Part shown: piece after piece, positions 27,219 through 35,533 of the stretch
Numbering within the stretch: position 1 is the first letter of the stretch
How the letters are laid out: every line of letters begins with the position of its first letter
Notes under the pieces: model-generated
What the model saw: only the letters and a program-made list of their open reading frames with translations
Database searches by the model: none
Told to the model about the DNA's origin: nothing
Position numbers and translations under genes: made by a program
From: Rhizobium sp. TH2
GTDB taxonomy: Bacteria > Pseudomonadota > Alphaproteobacteria > Rhizobiales > Rhizobiaceae
NCBI RefSeq assembly: GCF_024707525.1
Contig: NZ_CP062231.1
Span: 3,844,001-3,908,000, forward strand
Length of the DNA: 64,000 bases
Direction of reading: 5' to 3'

Positions 27219-27339
27219 GCCCCTCACCCCAGCCCTCTCCCCGCTGAAGCGGGGCGAGGGGGCGCTGGGATCGCCGTCGGCGGCACGAGTCCCTTCTCCC
27301 CGCCTGCGGGGAGAAGATGCCGGCAGGCAGATGAGGGGC
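27219..27339. repeat. GC-rich palindromic intergenic repeat, copy B
   Basis: A 121 bp relative of the copy at 23599-23725. The right arm (27308-27339) is identical to that copy, while the left arm (GCCCCTCACCCCAGCCCTCT onward) has diverged and pairs only in part. The shared core CACGAGTCCCTTCTCCCCG is present. It lies between two convergent genes. Confidence 0.82.
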
Positions 27340-27363
27340 AGAACCCCAAGCGATGGTTGGCAT

Positions 27364-28659
27364 CTATTCCTGGTGCATCAGCGCCGAAGCCCGGTTCGAA
27401 AGCGAGACCCTTGCCGAAGCACTCTCCTGCGGCCGGCCGGACAGCATGGACCGGATCGGCGACGACATGCCTTCCTTCTGCGCGACGATGGCCATCATCT
27501 TGGCGGCGATGTCGGCAATCTCGATGCGCAATGCGTCGTCGCGATCCTCGTTCTCCAGCTTGAGCAGCACGTCGGACACCGCATTGGCCTGGCTGCGGGC
27601 CTCGTCGGAAAGTTCCGAAGCGCGCTTCTCGTCGATCAGCCTGGTGGGCAACATCGCAAGCGGCGCGGATTCCGGTGACAGCGCCGGCGGCGTAGCTTCG
27701 ACCAGCTTCGTGGGCTCGTCCGACTTAAGGTCCTCAAGCGTGGCGCGCCTCACATTGCTGGGCAGCGTCTTGATGCGTTCCGGCGGCGGCAGTTTGGTGA
27801 TCGCAGGCTTGCGAGCCGTCTCGCGGACCTCGGCATTGGCAGCCTTCAGCCGCTCCTTCAACCGGTTGACCTCGGAGAGCCGGCGCTCGATGATCGTATC
27901 CTTATCGACGCTACCCGAAATCTCGCTGTTGAGGCGATCCTCGAGCCGGGCCGACTTGTTCTCCTCGCGGGCAAGCCGGAGTTCGGCATCCTTGGCGCGC
28001 TGGGTCGTCAGCCTCAGGTCGTTGCGCAGTGTTTCGCGCTCGTCGCGCAATGCGTTGATGCGCGACCGGAAACTTTCCGCCTCGGTATCGCGTGTGGCGA
28101 TATCGATCTTGAGGTTGCCAATGTCCTGGTCGAGCTGCTGGATCTTGCCGAGAAGCTGCGAAATGCGGTCTTCCTTGGCGCGATCGCGGATCGTGCCCTC
28201 GGAAAGCTGCTCGCGCAGGCTGACCACGTGCATTTCCTCCTGGCGCAGCGCCGCACGGATTTCACCCGCTTCGTGGTCAAGCGCTTCCATCGTGGTCCGG
28301 AGGTCGAAATTCTCGCTGGCAAGCCCACTGGCCTGGCTGATCAATTGGTCGTTCTGGATTCCAAGCGTCGCGGCCTTGCCGCGCTCATGCTTCAGGTCGT
28401 GGCCCGTCCGGGCCATGCTCGCCGCCATCTCGGCCCGCACCATGTCCTTCTGCGCACGCAGTTCGCCGGGGCTGACCGGCATGGTGGCGATGATGCGGTT
28501 CTCGGTGAATTTGACGATACGGCGGTGGATTGCGGGTGCCAGCAGAAGGCCTGCCAGCATCGCGGTCACAAAGCCCAGTACGAAAAGCAAAGCATATTCT
28601 ATCACGGCCGTCGCGCCCGATGTTGAAACAACTCGGGGCAGTTTAAAGCATGCGACCAT
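27364..28659 (-). CDS. Membrane-anchored coiled-coil protein, unknown
   Basis: A 431-residue protein with one N-terminal transmembrane helix (near residues 19-41, VIEYALLFVLGFVTAMLAGL) followed by a long coiled coil (about residues 60-270, with heptad-like LREQLSEGTIRDRAKEDRI and RRLSEVNRLKERLKAANAE). The C-terminal 100 residues are mixed and contain a helical end. The topology suggests an envelope or division-associated scaffold; its position between eipA and an RNA methyltransferase gives no clear role. The start is uncertain: the ATG at 28659 has only a weak ribosome site, and a GTG at 28605 would start right before the helix. Confidence 0.75.
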   Translation of the reverse strand: MVACFKLPRVVSTSGATAVIEYALLFVLGFVTAMLAGLLLAPAIHRRIVKFTENRIIATMPVSPGELRAQKDMVRAEMAASMARTGHDLKHERGKAATLGIQNDQLISQASGLASENFDLRTTMEALDHEAGEIRAALRQEEMHVVSLREQLSEGTIRDRAKEDRISQLLGKIQQLDQDIGNLKIDIATRDTEAESFRSRINALRDERETLRNDLRLTTQRAKDAELRLAREENKSARLEDRLNSEISGSVDKDTIIERRLSEVNRLKERLKAANAEVRETARKPAITKLPPPERIKTLPSNVRRATLEDLKSDEPTKLVEATPPALSPESAPLAMLPTRLIDEKRASELSDEARSQANAVSDVLLKLENEDRDDALRIEIADIAAKMMAIVAQKEGMSSPIRSMLSGRPQESASARVSLSNRASALMHQE

Positions 28660-28871
28660 GGCACCTGCAAGTTACGTAGGTAACAGGGCCGAGCAATTTT
28701 GCCCGACGTTGTTAATTTGGCGCGCTCCGCAACCGTCGGCGCCGCAAGCGACGCAAATCGATCCAGTGAATCGATTTGAGGTGAAGGAGGCCTGAGCGCG
28801 ATGTCGCGCGAAGGCAATGCCGAGCGTCACTTCGCATCCCGAACACCCGCTCCCTCCCCTCAAAACGTAAA

Positions 28872-28896
28872 TGGCGCGCCGGAGACCGGAGCGCCA
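28872..28896 (-). terminator. Probable terminator of eipA
   Basis: TGGCGC / GCGCCA arms enclose an inner CCGG / CCGG pair. On the minus strand the hairpin is followed by TTTACGTTTT. It lies about 30 bp after the eipA stop. Confidence 0.65.
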
Positions 28897-28924
28897 CTCA
28901 ATAATTCTTGACCGTCGGATCAAA

Positions 28925-29518
28925 TCAAAACGGATTCCACGTAGCCCGCTTTGTCATCTTCAAATACCCGACATTGACGCCCAGCCGCGCACCGATGCCC
29001 GTGCGGATCGGCACGATCAGCACGTTCTTGTTCTTGAGCACCGTCATGCCGAAGCCGGCGACCACATAGGCCTGGCCGGACACGCCGCCGAAGCGGGTAT
29101 AGATCGAGTTCACGCTCGGCAGTTCATAGACCAGCATCATCACCCGGCTGCCCTGCCCGCCGTAATCCAGTCCGATCGACGGGCCCTGCCAGAAGGTCGT
29201 GTGCTGGCCGGCATTCTTGGTATAGAGCTCGCCTTCGCCATACGTGGCGCCGAGGACCAGCGAACCGGCGGCTTCCTGGCCGAGGATATAGCCGTTCGGC
29301 AGGCCATACTGCTTGAAGGCGGCCTCGACCACCTTGGCGAGCCCGCCGGTGGTGGAACCGAAGAAGCCGTGGCCGGCATCGACGATTTCCTGCATCGTAT
29401 ATTGCGAATTGTCCGCGCGTGCCGGCGCGCCTGCAGCCAGCATCGCTCCGAAAACCAGCGCGACGATTGCCGCGGCCCTACCGAATAAACCCATCATTCC
29501 CCGCATTGTCAGCTCCAT
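28925..29518 (-). CDS. eipA: EipA-family (DUF1134) periplasmic envelope protein
   Basis: A 197-residue secreted protein with a signal peptide (residues 1-35, ending APARA) and the DUF1134 domain: DAGHGFFGSTTGGLAKVVEA, GYILGQEAAGSLVLGATYGE, SIGLDYGGQGSRVMMLVYEL and the C-terminal ARLGVNVGYLKMTKRATWNP. In Brucella the EipA protein supports envelope integrity and its gene is under CtrA control (established there). Here it is divergent from chpT and about 2.5 kb from ctrA, with a candidate CtrA site in the shared promoter region. The gene name is by family. Confidence 0.88.
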   Translation of the reverse strand: MELTMRGMMGLFGRAAAIVALVFGAMLAAGAPARADNSQYTMQEIVDAGHGFFGSTTGGLAKVVEAAFKQYGLPNGYILGQEAAGSLVLGATYGEGELYTKNAGQHTTFWQGPSIGLDYGGQGSRVMMLVYELPSVNSIYTRFGGVSGQAYVVAGFGMTVLKNKNVLIVPIRTGIGARLGVNVGYLKMTKRATWNPF

Positions 29519-29589
29519 CGCCTCGTGCTCCCAGCGCCCTCTGCAAAAAGGCAGCTATGGTGAATTATCTGCATTTTGAACCGATGGTC

Positions 29590-29605
29590 TTAACAATCGG
29601 TTTAC
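29590..29605. promoter_or_regulatory. Candidate CtrA box between eipA and chpT
   Basis: TTAA, seven bases, TTTAC: one mismatch to the full CtrA consensus TTAA-N7-TTAAC. It lies 72 bp upstream of eipA and 160 bp upstream of chpT. Confidence 0.5.
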
Positions 29606-29765
29606 CAAATGTGGTGTCTTTATGGCAGAGGGATACCGGCCACCTTGACTCGGTGCCCAACCGTTGACTCTCCCGGCTTTGCGTATTGCGGGGAATGTTC
29701 TAATTACGTTATGTGACGATCTGCCCGGTTTCGAACGACGGACCGGACGGACCAGGAGAAATCGA

Positions 29766-30416
29766 ATGGCGAAGAACCCGAACCTGACGCTCACCGGCTC
29801 CGATCTGGCCGCGCTCCTGTGCAGCCGGGTCTGCCATGACGTCATCTCCCCCGTCGGCGCCATCAACAACGGCCTCGAACTTCTCGATGAAGGCGGTGCG
29901 GATGCCGATGCGCTCGACCTGATCCGGACATCCGCGCTCAATGCCTCGGTCCGCCTCAAGCTCGCTCGCCTCGCCTTCGGCGCATCCGGCTCTGTCGGCG
30001 CCTCGATCGACACCGGTGAAGCCGAAAAGGCCGCCCGCGAATTCGCCGCCGCCGAAAAGAAGACCGAGATCACCTGGAGCGGCCCCCGCGTCATCATCCC
30101 CAAGAACCGGGTGAAGCTGCTGCTCAATCTCTTCCTCGTCGCCTATGGCTCTATCCCGCGTGGCGGCACCGTCGACGTGACGCTCGAAAATCCCGAAACG
30201 GACCCGAAATTCACCATGACCGCCAAGGGCCGGATGATGCGCTTGCCGCCGAAGTTCATGGAAATCAACTCGGGCCAGGTTGAAGAGGCGATCGACGCCC
30301 ACACCATCCAGCCCTATTACACCGTCATGCTCGCCGACGAGGCCGGCATGCAGCTCCACGCCGTGCAGAACCCGGAAGAAATCGTCTTCACGGCGGAGAT
30401 GGTCAAGGCCGAGTAA
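29766..30416 (+). CDS. chpT: Histidine phosphotransferase ChpT
   Basis: Relays phosphate from the hybrid kinase CckA to CtrA and CpdR in the alphaproteobacterial cell-cycle pathway. The 216-residue product has the phospho-accepting helix LCSRVCHDVISPVGAINNGL (His24) followed by a second helix and a degenerate kinase-like ATPase fold (IIPKNRVKLLLNLFLVAYGS). The start MAKNPNLTLTG fits the family and lies 246 bp from the divergent eipA. Its target ctrA is 1.65 kb downstream. Confidence 0.93.
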   Translation: MAKNPNLTLTGSDLAALLCSRVCHDVISPVGAINNGLELLDEGGADADALDLIRTSALNASVRLKLARLAFGASGSVGASIDTGEAEKAAREFAAAEKKTEITWSGPRVIIPKNRVKLLLNLFLVAYGSIPRGGTVDVTLENPETDPKFTMTAKGRMMRLPPKFMEINSGQVEEAIDAHTIQPYYTVMLADEAGMQLHAVQNPEEIVFTAEMVKAE

Positions 30417-30560
30417 TCTACCCGCATTACCCAAAAAGTTGCACTTGTCCCGCCTTGCCGTGCCCTGGGGAACAGACGGTAAGGTTCCGTTATGCTTTTC
30501 TATTTAAATTGAATTGTCCATAACGCGCCAAAACGAGACGGCGCCCAGGGGTCCTGTTCC

Positions 30561-30932
30561 ATGTTGCGTCTGTTGATATCAGATGAATCCGAATCCGTGC
30601 GGGAGGCAGCCGATCGCATCCTCTCCGAACTCGGCTTTGCCGTGACCGGTTGCGCCAGCGCGCTCGATGCCATGGCGAAATGCGATAGCGCGCTCCCCGA
30701 CGTCATCATCGTCGATTCCAACCTCGAAGGCGCCCTGGATCTGATCGCCAACATCCGCCTGATGCAATCAGGCAATTCCACCCGCATCCTCTACGGCGTC
30801 GAAACTGCCGACCTCCGCCACCTGATGGCCGCCAAACGCGCCGGCGCCGACGATTTCCTGCTCAAGCCCTATGAGAGCAAGGTCCTGCACGCCCTGTTCG
30901 ACGAGATGCTGGCCAAATCGGCTGCGGCTTGA
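30561..30932 (+). CDS. Single-domain response regulator (receiver only)
   Basis: A 123-residue CheY-like protein with the expected phosphorylated aspartate in VIIVDSNLEG (Asp52), acidic residues Asp8-Glu9 and the conserved lysine in DDFLLKPYE (Lys102). The switch Thr/Ser position at the end of strand 4 is replaced (RILYGVE), so signalling may differ from CheY. It follows chpT by 144 bp on the same strand; a receiver in this location is usual in rhizobia, and its partner could be ChpT (inference). It is not CpdR-like in sequence. Confidence 0.82.
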   Translation: MLRLLISDESESVREAADRILSELGFAVTGCASALDAMAKCDSALPDVIIVDSNLEGALDLIANIRLMQSGNSTRILYGVETADLRHLMAAKRAGADDFLLKPYESKVLHALFDEMLAKSAAA

Positions 30933-31420
30933 CGTTCGCAATACAACTCTTGAGTTTCCACCTGGCGCGAGGCACAATTGACGGGAACATCACGACGGGT
31001 TGCATTTCATTGGATTCAGCATCCATTCCCAGCATCTATCGAACAGCATGGACTTCGACGAAGTTCAATCTTGGCTTCACCTCAGCCGGCACCGTTCTTA
31101 ACCTCCTGCTTTCCGATGCCTACGAACCAATATTGATCGCGGTGCCGCTGGTATTCGGGGCCTTGTTTTCGGCGATCGTCGGTCTGACGCGTCACAGGAC
31201 GGTTCGGGAAAATGTGGCGGCCTCAGGGCTGATCATTCTGTCCGAAGCGATAGTGCTGTCTCTGCAATTGTCGCTGATGCAAGCCTTGTTGAGGGTGCCT
31301 CAGAGCGCCGATAGTAACCTCTCCCACGCCATCCCGGGCCTGTTGGCAGTTTACGTTCTCGCACTCATTGCCATTCGGTTTTCAATAGCCGTGCATGACA
31401 AATTCTCACGCGATCAGTAA
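30929..31420 (+). CDS. Possible small membrane protein, unknown, TTG start
   Basis: An open frame of 163 codons beginning with TTG in the stop of the receiver gene. The first 55 residues look irregular, but residues 65-160 hold about three hydrophobic segments (PILIAVPLVFGALFSAIVGL, ASGLIILSEAIVLSLQLSLM, HAIPGLLAVYVLALIAIRFS). There is no good ribosome site and no ATG in the first 115 codons. Base composition is lower in GC than its neighbours. It could be a recent acquisition, a degraded gene, or one with a misplaced start. Confidence 0.4.
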   Translation: MTFAIQLLSFHLARGTIDGNITTGCISLDSASIPSIYRTAWTSTKFNLGFTSAGTVLNLLLSDAYEPILIAVPLVFGALFSAIVGLTRHRTVRENVAASGLIILSEAIVLSLQLSLMQALLRVPQSADSNLSHAIPGLLAVYVLALIAIRFSIAVHDKFSRDQ

Positions 31421-31557
31421 AACAGTAGAAGTGCAGAATGCGCGGGACAGATCCACGCCTCGCGATATCCGAACCACCGTCTCGCAATAAACAATTTCAC
31501 AACACGTCCCATCGCTGGAACACTGCGGTCTTCGTTTAGCAAGATCGGAGAACTCGG

Positions 31558-31974
31558 ATGATCGCATTCAAGATCGGCACATCAGCTGTGGCACTCGATG
31601 TCTGGGGACCGCCGGAACGACTGTCCGCCGTCACACTCGAAGGCGAACCGATCATGCACGGCACCAACCTCTACACATCGGCCAATGGACAGGTGCTGAG
31701 CGGCATCTACGAAGTCACCAAGGGCAAGTTCAAGGTGATTTATCCCTTCCACGAGCACGCAACCGTGCTGGATGGCGAAGTGACCCTCACCGACGAAGCG
31801 GGAAACAGCGTCACGTATGGCCCCGGCGACAGCTGGTTCTGCCATCAGGGCGAGGTCGTGACCTGGGATGTGAAGGAAAAGCTGCGCAAGACGTTCTTCG
31901 TCGTGAGTGCCAACCAGTTCGTCACCGTCTCGCCGCTGCCGGTCGAGCCGTCCGAATTCCGGATGGCCGGTTAA
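31558..31974 (+). CDS. Cupin-domain protein
   Basis: A 138-residue single cupin barrel. The metal-binding region is YPFHEHATVLDGEVTLTDEA (His and Glu ligands of motif 1, with the acidic position altered) and the second motif is YGPGDSWFCHQGEVVTWDV. The form is like the DUF861/EutQ-type cupins that follow ureidoglycine or sugar metabolism proteins. The ligand is unknown. The ribosome site GGAGAA stands 7 bases before the ATG at 31558. It is convergent with ctrA and shares its terminator. Confidence 0.82.
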   Translation: MIAFKIGTSAVALDVWGPPERLSAVTLEGEPIMHGTNLYTSANGQVLSGIYEVTKGKFKVIYPFHEHATVLDGEVTLTDEAGNSVTYGPGDSWFCHQGEVVTWDVKEKLRKTFFVVSANQFVTVSPLPVEPSEFRMAG

Positions 31975-32008
31975 AGGCGGCGCCGGGACACCCCTGCCCC
32001 AAAAAGAA

Positions 32009-32037
32009 AATGCCCGCCCCAAACCGGGACGGGCATT
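32009..32037 (-). terminator. Bidirectional terminator, cupin / ctrA
   Basis: AATGCCCG / CGGGCATT arms with an inner CCC/GGG pair. On the minus strand the stem is followed by TTCTTTTT, the end of ctrA; on the plus strand the T run is weak. Confidence 0.82.
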
Positions 32038-32064
32038 GCTAAACGGGTTAACCCTTGACGATTG

Positions 32065-32766
32065 TCAGGCGCTTTCCATCAGCTCGACACCCTCGGGCTC
32101 GCGCAGCACGTAGCCGCGGCCCCAGACGGTCTCGATATAGTTGGCGCCGCCGGCGGCTGCCGCGAGCTTCTTGCGCAGCTTGCAGATGAAGACGTCGATG
32201 ATCTTCAGTTCCGGCTCGTCCATGCCGCCATAGAGGTGGTTGAGGAACATTTCCTTGGTGAGCGTGGTGCCCTTGCGGAGCGAGAGAAGCTCCAGCATCT
32301 GGTATTCCTTGCCCGTGAGATGCACGCGCTGGCCGCCGATTTCCACCGTCTTGGCGTCGAGATTGACGATAAGGTCGCCGGTGATGATGATCGACTGGGC
32401 GTGGCCCTTCGAGCGGCGCACGATCGCATGAATGCGTGCGACCAGTTCATCCTTGTGGAAAGGTTTGGTCATGTAATCGTCGGCGCCGAAACCAAGGCCT
32501 CGTACCTTGTCTTCGATCCCGGCCATGCCCGAGAGAATGAGGATCGGCGTCTTGACCTTCGACAGACGCAAAGTGCGGAGCACTTCGTAGCCGGACATGT
32601 CGGGCAAGTTCAGATCCAGGAGAATGATATCGTAGTCGTAGAGCTTGCCGAGATCGACGCCCTCTTCACCGAGATCGGTGGTGTAAACATTGAAACTCTC
32701 GGATTTGAGCATAAGCTCAATACTTTGCGCTGTCGCGCTGTCATCTTCTATGAGTAGAACCCGCAT
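32065..32766 (-). CDS. ctrA: Cell-cycle master response regulator CtrA
   Basis: A 233-residue OmpR-type regulator: receiver domain with the phosphorylated Asp51 in [11 protein letters not shown] and the conserved KPF motif, then a winged-helix DNA-binding domain with [17 protein letters not shown] and [17 protein letters not shown]. The sequence is that of CtrA, which controls division, flagella and envelope genes after phosphorylation through CckA-ChpT. Its C-terminus ends in Ala (GVELMESA), as in forms degraded by ClpXP. The chpT gene is 1.65 kb away. Confidence 0.97.
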   Translation of the reverse strand: MRVLLIEDDSATAQSIELMLKSESFNVYTTDLGEEGVDLGKLYDYDIILLDLNLPDMSGYEVLRTLRLSKVKTPILILSGMAGIEDKVRGLGFGADDYMTKPFHKDELVARIHAIVRRSKGHAQSIIITGDLIVNLDAKTVEIGGQRVHLTGKEYQMLELLSLRKGTTLTKEMFLNHLYGGMDEPELKIIDVFICKLRKKLAAAAGGANYIETVWGRGYVLREPEGVELMESA

Positions 32767-33214
32767 ATTCTTCCCCTTTTCCGCCGCCTTGAAAGGTTCA
32801 CAACCTCACCTTCAGGGCTGGGATCCAGCTAATTGCCTGATTTGGAGGCTGCCATTAAATGGTTAACAAATTCTGATTCCATCTGGCAAGATGTATCGAC
32901 TTTGTTAAATATTTTCCCCAGCCACCTGATTTACCACATGAATCCCAAAATGACGACTCTTAACCAATACATTAAGAGTTCCCGCTAAGCGATTCAGCCG
33001 ACTCATTCTTCGCCAAAAAAGTGAAACATCCTTCCGGCATTTACCGAGCCTTAAATCATAGCCGTTATCATTAACGATGCCCGTAAACGAATGGTTACCG
33101 CCGTTAGGAATTATTAACGTCCGTGAACATTTTTTTGAGATGTGTCCTTTGGGACTCTTTCGAGCCGGGTTTTGTAAGTTAACCGGGATCACGCTATCCA
33201 CGGGAGTATTGCGT
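32767..33214. promoter_or_regulatory. Divergent ctrA / fliJ-like promoter region with CtrA-like half-sites
   Basis: 448 bp without a gene, AT-rich. It holds many TTAA half-sites: 32855-32858 and 32863-32866 (the latter within ATGGTTAA, complement of the TTAACCAT box, 32859-32866), 32905-32908, 32960-32963 and 32972-32975, 33071-33074, 33114-33117 and 33179-33182. The pair at 32957-32978 is a 7 bp inverted repeat (CTCTTAA / TTAAGAG, 8 bases apart). ATGGTTAC occurs at 33091. This suits self-regulation of ctrA and control of the flagellar-type gene, though TTAA is common in AT-rich DNA. Confidence 0.55.
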
Positions 33215-33559
33215 ATGAAGTCGCGTGAAAGCCTAGTACGTCTGAAGGAATTCCAGCTGAAGGAGAAACGCCGTCAGCTGAAACAACTCCAGATGATGAT
33301 GGCCGAGTTTGAACGCATGGCGAAGGAACTGGAAAACCAGATCCAGTACGAAGAGAAGAAGTCCGGCATCACCGATCCGAATCACTTCGCCTATTCGACC
33401 TTCGCCAAGGCCGCCCGCCAGCGGTCCGACAATCTTGGGGTCTCGATCAGGGAATTGAAGGTCCAGCAGGACGCAGCCGAGACGGCTGTCGAGGAACTTC
33501 AGGCCGATTTCGACAAGGCCTCGGCCATCGAGGAGCGGGATATCAGACTGCGCGCCTGA
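33215..33559 (+). CDS. FliJ-like coiled-coil protein
   Basis: A 114-residue, strongly charged protein that is mostly coiled coil: MKSRESLVRLKEFQLKEKRR followed by QLKQLQMMMAEFERMAKELE, and a conserved-looking GITDPNHFAYSTFAKAA near the middle. It resembles alphaproteobacterial proteins annotated as flagellar export protein FliJ, chaperone of the flagellar type III secretion ATPase. No other flagellar genes are nearby. A start at 33215 has GGGAG upstream. It shares its promoter region with ctrA. Confidence 0.7.
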   Translation: MKSRESLVRLKEFQLKEKRRQLKQLQMMMAEFERMAKELENQIQYEEKKSGITDPNHFAYSTFAKAARQRSDNLGVSIRELKVQQDAAETAVEELQADFDKASAIEERDIRLRA

Positions 33560-33790
33560 CGCGCGGGATCTGGTTTCTCTCCGCCACAAGCAGATTGCCC
33601 GCCGGGACGCGGGCGGTGGGTGCGCGTGGCGTTGATGCCGTTCGAAATATCCAAAGTGGCCCTGGTGACGCAGCCGGGGCCTTTTGCTTGCCCGGCGATA
33701 CCCCCAGAAAAAGTCGCTTCCCGTCGCCCCCGACCTGCTAGAACGCTCGCGTTCACGCCTTGGATAAGGCTCCGCGGTTGAACCCAACCC
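33560..33790. other. Gap between fliJ-like and RTX genes
   Basis: 231 bp with no gene seen. The short inverted pair GCCGGGGCC / GGCCCTGGTGACG... near 33655-33685 is a weak hairpin that could end the fliJ-like message. The promoter of the RTX gene should be here. Confidence 0.3.
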
Positions 33791-35449
33791 ATGCACGACG
33801 GAGCAACCATGTCATCCAATGCGACAGCCGGCGACGAAACACGCGTCAACACATTCACGACGGGCGCCCAGGCACTCTCGTCCGTGATCGGGCTTGCCGA
33901 TGGCGGCTGGCTGGTGGCGTGGCAGTCCAACGGGCAGGATGGCGACGATTGGGGCATCTACCAGCAGCGCTTCGACGCCGATGGCGCGGTCGCAGGCGCG
34001 GAAATACATGTCAACACTCACACGACGGGCGCGCAGAGGGACACGAATGTCACGGCATTGGCTGACGGCGGCTGGGTGGTGACGTGGACTTCCCAAGGGC
34101 AGGATGGCGACCTCGGCGGCATCTATCAGCAGCGCTACGATGCATCGGGTGCAACGGACGGCGACGAGACGCGCGTCAACACCACCTACACCACGGGCGG
34201 TCAGTCGACACCGTCGATCACGGCCCTGCCCGAGCCCGATGGCGGCTGGGTCGTGACGTGGTCGTCCAGCGGAGTCGACGGTAACAGCGATGGCATCAGC
34301 CAGCAGCGATATAATGCCGAGGGTGCCGCGGTCGGCACGGAGACTGTCGTCAATACCTACACAACGTCAAGTCAGGACGAACCGTCGATCGCAGCGCTCT
34401 CCGGCGGCGGCTGGGTGGTGACGTGGCACTCCTCCGGCCAGGACGGGAGTGGCGATGGCATCTACCAACAGCACTACGATGAAACGGGTGCTGCGGTGGG
34501 TTCCGAAACGCGCGTCAACACCTTCACGACCTCGGATCAAGAATACTCATCCGTAACCGCTTTGGCCGATGGCGGCTGGGTGGTGGCGTGGCAATCATCG
34601 AACCAGGACGGCAGCAGCTATGGCATTTTCCTGCAGCGCTACGATGCGTCAGGCGTGACGGACGGCGCCGAGACACAGGTCAACACTCATACCAGCGCCA
34701 AGCAGGAACCCGCTTCCGTCACCGCGCTTGGCGATGGCGGCTGGCTGGTCGTTTGGAACTCATCGGGGCAGGACGGTAGCAGCACTGGCGTCTACCAGCA
34801 GCGCTATGACGCCGATGGCGAGGCATCGGGCGGCGAAACGCTGGTCAACAGCTACACGACAGGCGAGCAATATTCCACTTCGGTCGCGGCGCTCGAAGAT
34901 GGCAGCTGGGTGGTGACCTGGTATTCCGCCGGTCAGGACGGTGACGGTGCGGGCGTCTACCAGCGGCACTATGCGCCCGACCGCATCGGCACATCAGGCG
35001 CCAATACACGCTCCGGCACCAACTGGAGCGAGACGCTTTCCGGCAAAGGCGGTGCCGATACGCTCAAGGGCTTCGGCGGCATCGACATCGTCGATGGCGG
35101 CAAGGGCCGCGACAGGCTCTTTGGCGGCGCCGATGCCGATACCTTCCTGTTCAAGACCGGCGACAGCGGCAACACCAACGCCAAGGCCGACACGATCTTC
35201 GACATGCAGACCCTCGATGGCGACAAGATCGACCTTCACCTGATCGATGCGCAGAAGCACCCGGTCGATGACCAGTCCTTCACGTTCATCGGCACCAGGG
35301 CCTTCACCGGCCACGAAGGCGAATTGCGCTACGAGAAGCTGAAGAGCGACACCTACATCTACGGCGATACGGACGGCGACAAGAAGGCCGATTTCGTCAT
35401 CCATCTCGACGACGCCATGAAGCTGACGGCTGGGGATTTCGTGCTGTAG
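33791..35449 (+). CDS. Secreted RTX protein with seven tandem propeller-like repeats
   Basis: A 552-residue acidic protein. From about residue 14 to 390 it has seven clear tandem repeats of about 52 residues, pattern ETxVNTxTTxxQ...SVTALADGGWVVTW.S.GQDG...GIYQQRYDA.G; seven copies suggest one seven-bladed beta-propeller (inference). It continues with RTX-like glycine/aspartate turns (GGADTLKGFGGIDIVDGG, GRDRLFGGADADTF) that bind calcium, and a C-terminal domain ending TAGDFVL, like a type I secretion signal. There is no N-terminal signal. The start could be 33791 or the second ATG at 33809. A related protein lies at 8353-10062. No exporter is adjacent and function is unknown. Confidence 0.82.
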   Translation: MHDGATMSSNATAGDETRVNTFTTGAQALSSVIGLADGGWLVAWQSNGQDGDDWGIYQQRFDADGAVAGAEIHVNTHTTGAQRDTNVTALADGGWVVTWTSQGQDGDLGGIYQQRYDASGATDGDETRVNTTYTTGGQSTPSITALPEPDGGWVVTWSSSGVDGNSDGISQQRYNAEGAAVGTETVVNTYTTSSQDEPSIAALSGGGWVVTWHSSGQDGSGDGIYQQHYDETGAAVGSETRVNTFTTSDQEYSSVTALADGGWVVAWQSSNQDGSSYGIFLQRYDASGVTDGAETQVNTHTSAKQEPASVTALGDGGWLVVWNSSGQDGSSTGVYQQRYDADGEASGGETLVNSYTTGEQYSTSVAALEDGSWVVTWYSAGQDGDGAGVYQRHYAPDRIGTSGANTRSGTNWSETLSGKGGADTLKGFGGIDIVDGGKGRDRLFGGADADTFLFKTGDSGNTNAKADTIFDMQTLDGDKIDLHLIDAQKHPVDDQSFTFIGTRAFTGHEGELRYEKLKSDTYIYGDTDGDKKADFVIHLDDAMKLTAGDFVL

Positions 35450-35457
35450 TGACGGCA

Positions 35458-35475
35458 GGAGATCGCGGCATCTCC
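35458..35475 (+). terminator. Weak hairpin after the RTX gene
   Basis: GGAGAT / ATCTCC arms with a 6-base loop, 8 bp after the RTX stop and 58 bp before the convergent ribokinase end. There is no T run, so termination is uncertain. Confidence 0.35.
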
Positions 35476-35533
35476 CCCGCAAAATGGTCAGGTCCGCGGC
35501 AAGCCGGGATGAACTGCCTAAGAGGCGGAAGCC

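Noticed and set aside
30561-30932. Receiver protein as CpdR
   Set aside because: CpdR begins with a different conserved segment and has the normal switch residue; this receiver does not match it.
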